Assembly (NCBI RefSeq): GCF_042655385.1
Contig: NZ_JBHSMA010000003.1
Span: forward strand, 558,001 to 622,000
Direction: 5' to 3'
DNA length: 64,000 nucleotides
Source: Larkinella bovis
GTDB lineage: Bacteria; Bacteroidota; Bacteroidia; Cytophagales; Spirosomataceae
A model generated the notes under the pieces. That model saw only the letters and a list, made by a program, of their open reading frames with translations, searched no databases and was not told the origin of the DNA. How positions within the stretch are numbered: the first letter of the stretch is position 1; each line of letters begins with the position of its first letter. Below are positions 15,462 to 25,053 of this stretch, in pieces. The position numbers and the translations under genes were made by a program.

Positions 15462-17039
15462 TTAGTGAGCTTTTTGCGCTGTCATCGAACGGCGACCATT
15501 CGTCAATACTAACCGTTCTATGTGCCCTTGATTCGGGTCACGAACAAACTGATAAGCGAGACGATTCGAGAAAAGAAAAAATTCCAGGTCGCTGGCTGGA
15601 TACAGCCGTTCCCAATGGGCATCCGCATTTCCCTTGATCTCCAAATGGTTTTCGACTTGCCGAACGATCAGACTGGATTCCTCATTAAAGCGGTATTCGC
15701 CCACATAGTGAGCTAACTGACTGGCGGACAGAGTCGCTATTTTTTTGACAACCGGTTTATAATAACCGTTCCAATTGTAAACACGGGCAATGCTATTCAG
15801 AATTTCATAAACTATTTCGTAGCTATCCGAATTGACCATCACCACGGCGCCTTTTCCCGTATGTAAACCCGCTACAAAATCACAATTAAAACCGGCATTG
15901 CTTCCGTTATGGCCAAACATAGGTTCCGTTTCCTGATTCGACAGAAAAAAGCCTAAGGCCACCCTGGAGGAATCTAAATAAGGCGTAAGCATTTTTTGGG
16001 CCGTTTCGGCCCGTAGGAAACTACCCGGTTGCCCCTTGACGGATTGCTGAATAGCAATGATAAAGCGGGCCAGATCCGTAGGCGTTGTCCATAAACCATC
16101 GGGTGCCAGTTCGGGGTAGATATGGTACTTTCCTTTCAGGGCTTCCGCTTTTTCATTATACCCCGTAGCGGCCCATGCGGCCTGGTGGTCCGGTAAGGGT
16201 TGAGAAAAACTACTATGGACCATGTTAAGTGGTTTTAATACCGTTTCGGCTAGTAAAGCCGGATAATCACCTCCTATTTTGTCCTCCAGAATTTTGCGGG
16301 TAATGACGGTTCCACCACCGTAATACTAGTATCTCACCCCTGGTTTAGCAATGGGTTTGATGGCGGGGTTGGTCGCGGGTCGCTGGCCACGAAGGATCTG
16401 GTTCAAAGTGGGGAGGGTATCCCCGGAAGAATACCCGGCAAAGCCATGAACGCTTATTCCCGCCGTATGACTCAATAAATGAGCTAGCGTAATGGATTGG
16501 TTTTGAGAGTGTTCATTTTCCGGTAACGTCCAGCTTTTAAGATAAGACCGAATGTCAGCCTCCAATGACAGCGCCCCCCGCTCGACAAGTTTCATGATGG
16601 CTACGGCATTAATCGATTTACTAATGGAAGCGGCCTGAAATAAGGTGGTGGGGGTTGCAGACCGTTTTTCGGCCACATCGGCCAGACCGTAGGCCTTGGC
16701 CCATTCCAGACGCCCTTCGTTAATGACAGCAATCGAAACGGCTGGTAGTTGGTACGCCTTCATGCGTTCCACCAGCGAAAAGCTCGTAAAAGTGCTATCC
16801 TGAAATTGCATCCAGGGGCTGAGTCCTTGCTCTACCTGCCTGATGCGATCGGAAACGGTTTGGGCGTTGCCAGGGCTAAAAAGACAAGACAACCCGCTGA
16901 AAAAGAGGATCGAAAGCCGTTTTTGCAACCAAACAGAATGCGTGGTATGATGGGAAGTGAATCGACGAGGATCCAACTGGGAAACAGGTGCAGACGACAT
17001 AATGACAATACGTAGCTTAGTAGTTGAAAGAGTCTGCAA
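15462..17039 (-). pseudogene. Serine beta-lactamase-like hydrolase interrupted by one in-frame amber codon
   Basis: Two adjacent open frames in the same phase make one protein. The N-terminal part (16326-17039) has a signal peptide ending GNAQ, the active-site SxxK motif SISK and a typical LLSHTAGI. The C-terminal part (15462-16325) begins YYGGGTVITRK and contains the FGHNGSNAGF motif (H-x-G type). Between them is TAG at 16328-16326 in the context KPGVRY-stop-YYGGGT, where relatives normally read through with Arg/Gln-Tyr-Ser-Gly-Gly-Gly. A single C-to-T change of CAG would explain it. Nothing else is damaged, so this is either a very recent pseudogene, a sequencing error, or a read-through case. 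An internal ATG at 16223 could start a useless C-terminal fragment. Confidence 0.85.
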
Positions 17040-17074
17040 GCTAGTCCCTGGATTTAATAAAAAATTGAACGAAA

Positions 17075-17914
17075 TTAGCCTGGTGAGGGGACTCCCAAGT
17101 GCTGATAACGCTTAGGAGTAAAGCCGGTCAACTGCTGGAACGTACGGGAAAAGTGACTTTGATCGGCGAATCCGCATAGATAGGCAATTTCGGTCAGCGA
17201 GAGGGTAGACGTTCTCATCAACTGAAGCGCCTTGCTAACGCGTAGCGTGCGAATATACTCACCCAGGGTACAATGAAAATAGCGCGGGAAGTATTTAGAG
17301 ATCGTAACGGGGTGGATACCCGTTTCTAACGCCAGGTCTTGGAGCGTTAGGGGCTGATTCCAGGAATCCTGCAAGAGTTCCTCAATTCGCTCTACCCATC
17401 GGGGTTTTACCGTTTTCAAGACCTTGTCCGGTGTCAGAGCAACCAGGAGCATTCCTACCGATGGGGCCAGGAAATTATCATTGATGATACATTCTTTATA
17501 GAGCCGTATCATCGTCAGCGCTACATTGGGATTTTTCAAGATTCCCTGACCAAGAACGTCTTCACTTAGTTGGTACTGCTTCAGTAGGGTACCGGCGATT
17601 TCGAGGTTGATATGTTGAGCCGGAAACCGTTTCTGAATGGTCTGATGCGCTTCGCCTGCATGATAAAACGTAACCGATCCCGGTCCCCTTTCCAACTGCG
17701 TGGCCTTTCTGCGTTCGACATTGCCACCCTGTAACACGAAGCTGATGTGGGCTTCGGGATGATAATGCATAGCGGCCGTTCGCTCGTTTGCCGGGTAAGC
17801 CGTTCGATTGAGGCTGATACCGTTTCCCTGAAAAAAGTGGAGTCTTTCTCCCAGACAATCTCCTGTTTGTAAGGCGATCATTCCCCAAGTGGTTAATTTT
17901 ACAAAAGACACCAT
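17075..17914 (-). CDS. AraC family transcriptional regulator
   Basis: A 279-residue regulator with an N-terminal cupin-like sensor region (HYHPEAHISFVLQGG, residues about 50-65) and a C-terminal double helix-turn-helix (about 180-275). The latter shows the family signature IAYLCGFADQSHFSRTFQQLTGFTPKRYQ. It is transcribed just upstream of, and in the same direction as, the interrupted hydrolase, with a 35-base gap, so it probably regulated or was co-transcribed with it. An alternative start is Met11 at 17884. A hand-counted line here is about 48 percent GC, lower than many neighbours, consistent with separate acquisition. Effector unknown. Confidence 0.9.
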   Translation of the reverse strand: MVSFVKLTTWGMIALQTGDCLGERLHFFQGNGISLNRTAYPANERTAAMHYHPEAHISFVLQGGNVERRKATQLERGPGSVTFYHAGEAHQTIQKRFPAQHINLEIAGTLLKQYQLSEDVLGQGILKNPNVALTMIRLYKECIINDNFLAPSVGMLLVALTPDKVLKTVKPRWVERIEELLQDSWNQPLTLQDLALETGIHPVTISKYFPRYFHCTLGEYIRTLRVSKALQLMRTSTLSLTEIAYLCGFADQSHFSRTFQQLTGFTPKRYQHLGVPSPG

Positions 17915-18120
17915 GGACCCGCAGGCGTTGCACGAGCGGGCGTATTATCGGTCCTCTTCAAGGGGTATACCTATTGATGAAGGCGTTCGCGTGGAGTGCT
18001 GCTGGTTGCTAGTTTTAACACCCGCCTGGTCTACAACGGGAGCGACCGGCGCTCCCGGTTTTGGGTGGGCCACCGGAACCGCGCTGGTGAGTGCGCCGGG
18101 ACTTTCGGTGCAATCACCAG
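17915..18120. other. Intergenic region between AraC regulator and histidine kinase
   Basis: No convincing gene. A small GC-rich hairpin, CGGGAGCG-ACCGG-CGCTCCCG, is at 18037-18057 without a strong T-run. The region presumably holds the AraC gene promoter. A 93-codon plus-strand frame here has no recognisable similarity and unlikely composition. Confidence 0.4.
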
Positions 18121-18147
18121 CAAAAAAGCCCGGAACGGGTCCGGGCT
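18121..18147 (-). terminator. Rho-independent terminator of the PAS histidine kinase gene
   Basis: On the minus strand AGCCCGGA-CCCGT-TCCGGGCT is followed by TTTTTTG, an 8-base-pair stem plus T-run about 140 bases past the kinase stop codon. Confidence 0.8.
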
Positions 18148-18284
18148 TGCTTAATAGAGATGGTAAGTGAACGGTATTCCTTGTACGGATCCCTCGCCAT
18201 CCGGCGATTTTTGCGTACCCGCAGCACTAAAAGCAGGTACCTCCCTTTTACTACTGACCCATACCTTAAATTCTAAGGGAGCCA

Positions 18285-19832
18285 CTAAGCCGGGAAATAC
18301 ACCTGAAACGCAGCGCCCAGTCCCGGCTGGCCCAGGGCGGTAATGGCTCCCCCGTGATTTTCGGCTACTTTCTGGCAAATGGCAAGCCCGATGCCCGTGC
18401 CTTCGTATTCGTTCTTGGTGTGCAATCGCTGAAACATCTGGAAGATCCGCTCGGTATTTTTCGGGTCAAAACCGATCCCATTATCGGCCACATCGATCCG
18501 GAAAAACCGGGTGGCTTTCATTGTGCCCGGAAGCTGGATCTGCACAGGCAACTCCTCGCGAGCCATTGCCTGGCAGGTGATCGTAATGACCGGTTGTATA
18601 TTCGGGCGACGAAATTTGAGCGCGTTACTGAGCAGGTTCTGAAACAGTTGCCCCAGTTCAACCGCGTCGCCGGTGATGATTGGCATGGGTTCGATGCGGA
18701 CCGTGGCTTTCGTTTCCTGAATAACCGGGTCGAGGTCACTGAGCACGTCTGCGAGCACTTTGCCCAGCGGAACGGCCGTTAATTCGTGGGGCTGGGTGTT
18801 GATTCGGGAATACATGAGCAGGTCGCGAATCAGATTCGACATGCGCTGGGTGGCCAGGTTCAGCCGCCGGAGAATGTCTTTCGCATCCGGGTCCAGGCTG
18901 AGGCCGTACTGGTTGGCCAGTATATCGCCAAAAGACTGAATTTTGCGCAGCGGAGCCTGCAAATCATGGCTGGCAACATACGCGAACGATTGCAGACTCT
19001 GGTTGGACCGCAGCAGGGCTTCGTTTTTTTGCTGCAATTCGTTTTCGGTTTTCTTCTGATCGGTAATGTTCATGAACGTGACCACAATGCCATCGCCCTG
19101 TTTGACCGCCGAAACCTCAAACCAGCCTTCCAGCCCCACGTCATCGCGGTAATAAGCAATGCTGCTTTCCGGCTGACCGGTTTCCGTAACCCGCACGTAG
19201 AGGTCGAAAAAACCGTTGTCGGCATTGCCCGGGAACACTTTTAACAATTGCCGCCCTTCCACCTGGTCGGGCGTCATGTTGTTACTCCGCAAAACCGCCT
19301 TGTTGGACATAACCATCAGAAAATCAATGATTTTTGCTTCCTCGTTGCGGATGGCTGTCATGTAAAAAATACTGCTGATTGAGGCATCGAGCGTCGCTCG
19401 CAGCTGGAGGGCCTGCGCTTCGAGGGCCAGCTGGGTGCGTTTGTAAGCGGTAATATCGGTATACGTAACCACCAACGAATGTTCGTATCTACTGATTAGT
19501 AAATCGAACCAGCCATCGATTCCATCGGCCTGGTATGGCACTTCGGGAACCCGCTGCGTCTGGCCGGTCATCAGCACCGTTCGGTACAAATCCAGCCATC
19601 CGCTGCTTTTGGCCTGGGAAAAATACCCCAGAAAGCTTCGACCAAGGAGGGCTTCCGGGGTTTGCCCTAAAACCGCAGCGCCCGCCGGATTGACGTAGGA
19701 AAACCGGAAATCCGTGAACTGTCCGGTAGCATCATAGACCGCATCAAACACGGCCACACCGGTTTGGCTGTTGGCAACGATCTGATCAAAAAGAGGAGCA
19801 TTCCCAAAACGATCCGTAGGAGATACAGGCAT
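18285..19832 (-). CDS. Hybrid-free sensor histidine kinase with two PAS domains
   Basis: A 515-residue soluble kinase with no transmembrane segment. PAS domains lie at about 15-130 and 145-262, each ending in the typical VTYTDIT / VTFMNIT strand, then a short coiled coil (262-285). The HisKA phospho-acceptor is His289 in SHDLQAPLRK. The ATPase domain shows the N-box NLLSNALKF (399-407), G1 box DNGIGFD (450-456), F-box and G2 box GTGIGLA (478-484). It should autophosphorylate in response to a cytoplasmic signal and pass phosphate to an unlinked response regulator, because none is adjacent. It is transcribed alone and has its own terminator. Confidence 0.94.
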   Translation of the reverse strand: MPVSPTDRFGNAPLFDQIVANSQTGVAVFDAVYDATGQFTDFRFSYVNPAGAAVLGQTPEALLGRSFLGYFSQAKSSGWLDLYRTVLMTGQTQRVPEVPYQADGIDGWFDLLISRYEHSLVVTYTDITAYKRTQLALEAQALQLRATLDASISSIFYMTAIRNEEAKIIDFLMVMSNKAVLRSNNMTPDQVEGRQLLKVFPGNADNGFFDLYVRVTETGQPESSIAYYRDDVGLEGWFEVSAVKQGDGIVVTFMNITDQKKTENELQQKNEALLRSNQSLQSFAYVASHDLQAPLRKIQSFGDILANQYGLSLDPDAKDILRRLNLATQRMSNLIRDLLMYSRINTQPHELTAVPLGKVLADVLSDLDPVIQETKATVRIEPMPIITGDAVELGQLFQNLLSNALKFRRPNIQPVITITCQAMAREELPVQIQLPGTMKATRFFRIDVADNGIGFDPKNTERIFQMFQRLHTKNEYEGTGIGLAICQKVAENHGGAITALGQPGLGAAFQVYFPA

Positions 19833-19920
19833 ATAATATTGGTCTAAGCGTTGCTATAACCGAATGATTAGCCTGTTTGTTGGAACTCAGACTGGAAATC
19901 ATACGATTTAAAACCGCTTT

Positions 19921-20787
19921 TTACGCCCGGCGGAGTTGGTGCCGAAACCGGGCGGGTGTAACGCCTTGCCTTTTTCGAAAGGCCTGCACAAAATAGGAAA
20001 CATTTTCGAAACCGGCCTGCTCGCTGACGAGCGAAATGCTTTCGTCGGTGCGGCTGAGCAGGTCGCAGGCGTACCGGATGCGCAGGTCGGTGACAAACTG
20101 GGTAAGAGTTTGCCCCATCTGGGATTTGAAATACCGGCAGAAAGCCGCCGGATTCATGCTGGCGAGTTCGGCAATTTCGGGCAGGGAAACGGGAGCTGCG
20201 ACCTGCTGCATCAGGTGGCCGACAACCCGGCTGAGCCGCTCGCTCTGGCGCGTGAGCTGGTGGCTCGGAACGTACCCCGGCGAAATGGTGACGACCGCTT
20301 CGGAGTGGGCTACCTGATCCAGTAGGTGCAGGAGGGCCGTGAGCTGGTGTAATCCCTCCTTTTTCAATAAGGCGGTTAGCTGGCGGGCGATGTCGCTGCG
20401 CAGGGGTTCGAGCAGTTTCAGCCCCCCGCCTGCCCGCCCGAACAACCGCTGAATGGCCTTGGTTTCGGGCAGTTCCCAGAACGTTTCACCGGTAAAATGG
20501 GGTGCAAACCGTACCACGATGGCTTCCGCCCGATCCTGTTCCTGCTCGGTATAAACCGCATCGTTTTTCCAGTAATGCGGCAGGTTCGACCCCAGCAGCA
20601 CAATTTCTCCGTCCGAAAACCGCTCGATGCTGTGTCCGATAAACCGCATGCCCGTGCTGCTCACGACGTAGTTCAGCTCAATCTCGGGGTGAAAGTGCCA
20701 GGGATTCGTGAAAAACGGAAGCCGTTCGTGCCGCAGATCGAATGAGCGGTTCGGTTGTTGCGGAACAAGCAGTCGGTCGGGGCGCAT
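19921..20787 (-). CDS. AraC family regulator with cupin sensor domain
   Basis: A 288-residue protein. The N-terminal cupin (about 1-100) contains NPWHFHPEIELNYV and GSNLPHYW, and the C-terminal AraC DNA-binding region (about 185-285) contains LASMNPAAFCRYFKSQMGQT and AGFENVSYFVQAFRKRQGVTPARFR. Such proteins sense small sugars or related compounds. It is divergent from the Gfo/Idh operon starting at 20929, with 141 bases between the start codons, which makes it the obvious candidate regulator of that operon. Effector is unknown but is probably a sugar or a product of that pathway. Confidence 0.92.
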   Translation of the reverse strand: MRPDRLLVPQQPNRSFDLRHERLPFFTNPWHFHPEIELNYVVSSTGMRFIGHSIERFSDGEIVLLGSNLPHYWKNDAVYTEQEQDRAEAIVVRFAPHFTGETFWELPETKAIQRLFGRAGGGLKLLEPLRSDIARQLTALLKKEGLHQLTALLHLLDQVAHSEAVVTISPGYVPSHQLTRQSERLSRVVGHLMQQVAAPVSLPEIAELASMNPAAFCRYFKSQMGQTLTQFVTDLRIRYACDLLSRTDESISLVSEQAGFENVSYFVQAFRKRQGVTPARFRHQLRRA

Positions 20788-20928
20788 CGGTTGGGAAACG
20801 TGGTTATTTGCAGGAAATAGTCCTAAAAAGTAATAATCTGCAAATTACGTGATAAAAATGGCAAATCTTCTGGTAGAATAATGAAAGAAAATAGTGGATT
20901 TTTGCTGTACTAAACCCTGAGCCTTTTC

Positions 20929-22314
20929 ATGAACCGCCGTCATTTTCTCCAGAACACGGCCAAAGCGGCCACCGCCCTGTCAACTCTTGGCTTTCCGACC
21001 ATCGTCCCGGCTTCGGTGTTCGGCCCGCAGGCACCGTCGAATCGCGTCACGGTCGGGCTGATCGGAACCGGTCGGCAGGGCTACGGCCAGAATTTGCAGG
21101 GGTCGGACCTGAAAGCGCTCGGCGTCCGGATTCCGGGTCTGCTCGATCTGCCCGATGTGCAGGTGGTGGCGGTTTCCGACGTGGATAGCTGGCGGATGGC
21201 CAAAGCACAAAAAACCGTGGAGGCCCATTACGCCCGGAACGCGCCCGGCGGAGCGTACAAAGGGTGCTCGACCCACCGCGATTTTCGGGAGGTTATCGCC
21301 CGTCAGGACATCGACGCGGTGATGATTTCGACGCCGGATTACTGGCACGTACCGATGGGGATTCTGGCGGCCCAGGCCAAAAAAGCCATCAGCTGCGAAA
21401 AACCGCTCAGCATGAGCGTGCAGCAGGGGAGGGCGCTGGTCGATGCGTTGAAAAAATACGGCCGCTCCGGCGTACCGGTCGTCAACCGGACCGATAGCGA
21501 ATTTCGCTCCGTCCGTCCGCAGAATCAGGCCGTGGAACTGGTGCGAAACGGGCGCATCGGGAACTTGCAGAAAATCGAAATTTCGTTTCCGTCGGACCCG
21601 ACGCCGGTGCCCCCGCAGGCCGACATGCCGGTGCCGAAAGAGCTCGACTACGACCTCTGGCTGGGACCGATGCCGTTCGTGCCGTACACGGAGATGCGGG
21701 TGCATACGCCGTTTGATGTGCAGAAACGCCCCAACTGGATGCGGGTCGATACCTACGCGCAGGGCATGATTGCCAACTGGGGGGCTCATTACTTTGACGT
21801 GGCGCAGTGGGCCAACAACAGCGAATATTCGGGACCGGTGGAAGTGGAAGGCAAGGGCGAGTTTCCGAAAAGCCTGTGGAATTCGATGATCAATTTCAGC
21901 GTGACGTACCGCTACGCCAACGGCGTGGAGATGACCTGCCAGCAGACGCCCACCAGCACACCGAGTATCAAATACATCGGTTCGGAAGGCTGGATTCTGG
22001 TCGATAATTATCCGGGCGTCATCAGCGCCAGCAATCCGGCCATGCTTACCTCAAAACCGTCGGGCAACGAACTGGATTTGTCAAAAACGCTCTGGGACAA
22101 GGTGGATTTTGTGGAAGCTGTCAAAACCGGTCGCAAAACGCTTGAACCGATTGAGGTTGGCCACCGGACGATCTCGATTTCGCAGATCGGGCTGATTGCC
22201 TGTCAGATCGGCGAAAAGCTGCGGTGGAACCCGGAAAAAGAATTGTTTGTGGGCAACAATGCCGCCAATGCGCTGCTGGCGGCCCCGCTGGCGCGGAAAG
22301 AATGGGCAATGTAA
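20929..22314 (+). CDS. Gfo/Idh/MocA family oxidoreductase with Tat signal
   Basis: A 461-residue protein. The N-terminus MNRRHFLQNT plus a hydrophobic stretch indicates Tat export, which would carry it folded with bound NAD(P). The Rossmann motif GTGRQG is at 46-51 and the family SCEKPLS motif at 155-161 with Lys158. The second domain has the usual ANWGAHYFDVAQW block. Exported members act on sugars or glycosides, for example oxidising C3. It leads an operon with two TIM-barrel isomerases, a PhyH dioxygenase and a rhamnose-mutarotase-like protein, and is divergent from an AraC regulator. The substrate cannot be read from sequence. Confidence 0.92.
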   Translation: MNRRHFLQNTAKAATALSTLGFPTIVPASVFGPQAPSNRVTVGLIGTGRQGYGQNLQGSDLKALGVRIPGLLDLPDVQVVAVSDVDSWRMAKAQKTVEAHYARNAPGGAYKGCSTHRDFREVIARQDIDAVMISTPDYWHVPMGILAAQAKKAISCEKPLSMSVQQGRALVDALKKYGRSGVPVVNRTDSEFRSVRPQNQAVELVRNGRIGNLQKIEISFPSDPTPVPPQADMPVPKELDYDLWLGPMPFVPYTEMRVHTPFDVQKRPNWMRVDTYAQGMIANWGAHYFDVAQWANNSEYSGPVEVEGKGEFPKSLWNSMINFSVTYRYANGVEMTCQQTPTSTPSIKYIGSEGWILVDNYPGVISASNPAMLTSKPSGNELDLSKTLWDKVDFVEAVKTGRKTLEPIEVGHRTISISQIGLIACQIGEKLRWNPEKELFVGNNAANALLAAPLARKEWAM

Positions 22315-22332
22315 GGGGAACCGACAACGATC

Positions 22333-23226
22333 ATGAGAAAAATAACAGTTTTGTTCGCCCTGCTGCTGGGGAGTATCGCCGGTTTGGCGCAGGGTATTTC
22401 GAACCATTTCTTCGTGTTGCACAACGCCATCCGGGGCGATTCAACCTACAAAACCTTCGATCAGCAGGTGGCCTTCATCAAAAGCCTGGGCTACGACGGC
22501 GTCGAAATCAACCAGCTCGATTCGTTCGACGGCATGAAAACCGCCCTGGATAAACACGGTTTTACGGGCTCATACTTCTACATCAAAATCGACCTTGATG
22601 CCCCGCTGGACCCCCGCATCGAGCCCGACATCCGGGCCTTGAAAGGTTCGAAAACCGTTCTGGCGCCCTACCTTGTCAGCGATAAAAAACGGTTTACGGC
22701 CCCCTCGGCCCGGGCCGATTCCATCGTGGTGCGTTACCTGACGCAACTGGCCGACTGGGCGAAAGCCGCGAACCTGCAAATCGCCATTTATCCGCACGTT
22801 GCGTTCTACGTCGAACGGGTTGACCACGCCCGGCAACTGGTCCGGCAAATCGACCGGCCCAATGTGGGGCTGACGTTCAACCTGTGTCACTGGCTGGCCA
22901 CCACCCCAAAAGCGGAACGGGCAGACTGGAAAGGGCTGCTGACGACCCTGAAACCGCACCTGAAAATGATCACCATTTCCGGAGCGAATAACGTGGACGC
23001 TGCGACCCTGGACAACGGCCCGACCGGCATCTGGAACCAGTATATCCTGCCGTTGGGAACCGGCAGTTTTGATACGTACGAACTCGTGCGGTTTGCGGTT
23101 CAGGACCTGAAGTTTCGCGGCCCGATTGGGGTGCAATGTTACGCCATGAAGGGCGACAAACCGACGAATTTACGGAATACGATGGCGGTCTGGCAGCAAT
23201 ACAAAGCCCGGCTGGCGAAACGCTGA
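22333..23226 (+). CDS. Exported sugar isomerase/epimerase-like TIM-barrel protein
   Basis: A 297-residue protein with a Sec signal peptide (MRKITVLFALLLGSIAGLAQ) and a xylose-isomerase-like barrel: GYDGVEINQL, IYPHVAFY, and LTFNLCHWLA carrying metal- or substrate-binding His residues. It starts 18 bases after the Gfo/Idh gene, so it is in the same operon, and both products would be periplasmic. Together they suggest oxidation followed by isomerisation or elimination on a sugar outside the cytoplasm. The exact reaction is unknown. Confidence 0.9.
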   Translation: MRKITVLFALLLGSIAGLAQGISNHFFVLHNAIRGDSTYKTFDQQVAFIKSLGYDGVEINQLDSFDGMKTALDKHGFTGSYFYIKIDLDAPLDPRIEPDIRALKGSKTVLAPYLVSDKKRFTAPSARADSIVVRYLTQLADWAKAANLQIAIYPHVAFYVERVDHARQLVRQIDRPNVGLTFNLCHWLATTPKAERADWKGLLTTLKPHLKMITISGANNVDAATLDNGPTGIWNQYILPLGTGSFDTYELVRFAVQDLKFRGPIGVQCYAMKGDKPTNLRNTMAVWQQYKARLAKR

Positions 23227-23276
23227 CCCTGGCAGTTCTCTTCTCTCTTGTTTTTTTATTCTTTACCCGACACCCC

Positions 23277-24068
23277 ATGCCTTTTACCAGCGAACACCTG
23301 CAAACCTACCAGCGCGACGGCTACGTCGTTGTGCGGAACCTGTTTTCCAAAGCGGAAGTCGAACGATTGTATGCCGTTGCCGTGGGCGACGAAGTGCTGA
23401 GCCGCAAAACCTACGACCGGGTCGATGCGTCGGGATTGAAAACCCGGCTGGCGCTCTGGTATACGCTGGACGACAGCGTGTACAGCAAATTGGCCCGCTC
23501 GGCGCGCATCGTGAACGCCGTAGAACAGCTGCTGGGCGGTCCGGCGGCTCATTATCATTCCAAACTGATGCAGAAAGAACCGCGAACGGGCGGGGCCTGG
23601 GAATGGCACCAGGACTACGGCTACTGGTACAAGAACAACGGTTTTCTGTTTCCCGACATGCTCTCGGCGCTCACGGCGCTCACGCCCGCAACCCGCGAAA
23701 ATGGCTGTCTGCAGATGATCAAAGGATCGCACCGGATGGGGCGCGTCGAACACGGTTTTACGGGCGAACAGATTGGGGCGGATGCGGAGAAGGTGAATGA
23801 AGCGCTGAAAATCATGCCGCTGGAATACCTCGAAATGGAACCGGGTGACACGGCCTTTTTCCATTGCAATACGCTGCACGCGTCGGCGGCTAACTTGTCC
23901 GACAAACCGCGCTGGTCGATCATTACGGCCTACAACCTGGCGACCAACAAACCGTATAAGGATATTCACGAAAGCAGCTACACGCTCATCGACCCTTACA
24001 CGGGTGATCTGCTGGCGGAAGAGGAAGCCGGTATTTCGGAAACCGCCGATTTTTTGGTGAAAAGATGA
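23277..24068 (+). CDS. Phytanoyl-CoA dioxygenase (PhyH) family Fe(II)/2-oxoglutarate oxygenase
   Basis: A 263-residue cytoplasmic protein. The iron facial triad is visible: His111 and Asp113 in WHQDYGYWY and the distal His201 in NTLHASAAN, with Arg212 in KPRWS as the likely 2-oxoglutarate salt bridge. PhyH enzymes hydroxylate varied small substrates. The ATG at 23277 was chosen because the frame upstream (from 23136) overlaps the end of the previous gene and would add a meaningless hydrophobic extension. It is the third gene of the operon. An oxygenase within a sugar operon is unusual and may demethylate or hydroxylate a sugar derivative. Confidence 0.92.
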   Translation: MPFTSEHLQTYQRDGYVVVRNLFSKAEVERLYAVAVGDEVLSRKTYDRVDASGLKTRLALWYTLDDSVYSKLARSARIVNAVEQLLGGPAAHYHSKLMQKEPRTGGAWEWHQDYGYWYKNNGFLFPDMLSALTALTPATRENGCLQMIKGSHRMGRVEHGFTGEQIGADAEKVNEALKIMPLEYLEMEPGDTAFFHCNTLHASAANLSDKPRWSIITAYNLATNKPYKDIHESSYTLIDPYTGDLLAEEEAGISETADFLVKR

Positions 24069-24179
24069 AGCCACCAGGCGGGTTTTGCCATGAGATTTAC
24101 GACCCAGGCGTCTTTGTCTATTTGACGCATCTCCCAAACGCGTTTTTACCCTCTTGCTGCATTTCACTGATCTAGCCGA

Positions 24180-24983
24180 ATGACGATCCGATTTTACGCC
24201 CCGGCCTGGGGAAATACATTACCGTTTGACTCGTTCTGCCAGCAGGTCAAAGCGGCTGGTTACGACGGGGTGGAAATGGCCTTGCCATTCGATGAAGCGG
24301 AGAAATCGGCCGTTCTGGACACGCTGGCGAAATACGATCTGGAACTGATCGGGCAATACTGGCAGTCGCTCGAAACCGATCTGGACGAGCACGCCCGCAG
24401 CTACGAAAAATACCTGCGCCACCTGGCGGCTGCGAAGCCCCGGTTCATTAATTGCCAGACCGGGAAGGACTTTTACACCTTCGGGCAGAACAAACACCTT
24501 TTCGACCTGGCGGCTCGGATTTCGGCGGAAACCGGCGTAAAAATCGTTCACGAAACCCACCGCGGCAAAGCGTTTTTTGCGGCTCATATTACCCGCGATT
24601 ACCTGCAAAAACTGCCCCAGGTCCGGCTGACGCTCGATATTTCGCACTGGTGCAATGTGCACGAATCGCTGCTCGAAAACCAGGCTGAAGCCGTCCAGTT
24701 GGCCATTGCCCATACCGATCACATTCACAGCCGGGTGGGGCATCCCGAGGGGCCGCAGGTCAACGACCCCCGCGCCCCGGAATGGGCCGAAACGCTCAGT
24801 GCACACCTGGCCTGGTGGGATCAGGTGGTCGAGAAGCACCGGACCAGCGCAACCGGGCTCACGATCACAACCGAGTTTGGCCCCGCAACCTACATGCCGG
24901 TATTGCCGTACACCCAGATGCCGGTCACGAGCCAGTGGGACGTCAATGTGTTCATGATGAAGCTGCTGAAAGCGCGGTATTGA
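24180..24983 (+). CDS. Sugar phosphate isomerase/epimerase-like TIM-barrel protein (cytoplasmic)
   Basis: A 267-residue AP-endonuclease-2-like barrel without a signal peptide. Motifs include GYDGVEMALPF, INCQTGKDFY, IVHETHRGKAFF, LTLDISHWCNV and ITTEFGP, which carry the Glu, His and Asp residues that bind a divalent metal in this family. It is the fourth gene of the operon, 111 bases after the PhyH gene. Being cytoplasmic, it probably acts on the product after uptake, complementing the exported paralogue two genes upstream. The substrate is unknown. Confidence 0.9.
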   Translation: MTIRFYAPAWGNTLPFDSFCQQVKAAGYDGVEMALPFDEAEKSAVLDTLAKYDLELIGQYWQSLETDLDEHARSYEKYLRHLAAAKPRFINCQTGKDFYTFGQNKHLFDLAARISAETGVKIVHETHRGKAFFAAHITRDYLQKLPQVRLTLDISHWCNVHESLLENQAEAVQLAIAHTDHIHSRVGHPEGPQVNDPRAPEWAETLSAHLAWWDQVVEKHRTSATGLTITTEFGPATYMPVLPYTQMPVTSQWDVNVFMMKLLKARY

Positions 24984-25053
24984 CCGTGCCCCAATGGGGT
25001 TGACGGAGGGGAACGGTGTGAATTGAGTTTATCCCTTTCAATGATCTGATAAC

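Noticed and set aside
17889..18170. A 93-codon plus-strand frame between the AraC regulator and the histidine kinase
   Set aside because: It runs through a terminator, is rich in Gly/Pro/Ala without pattern, and matches no family I recognise.
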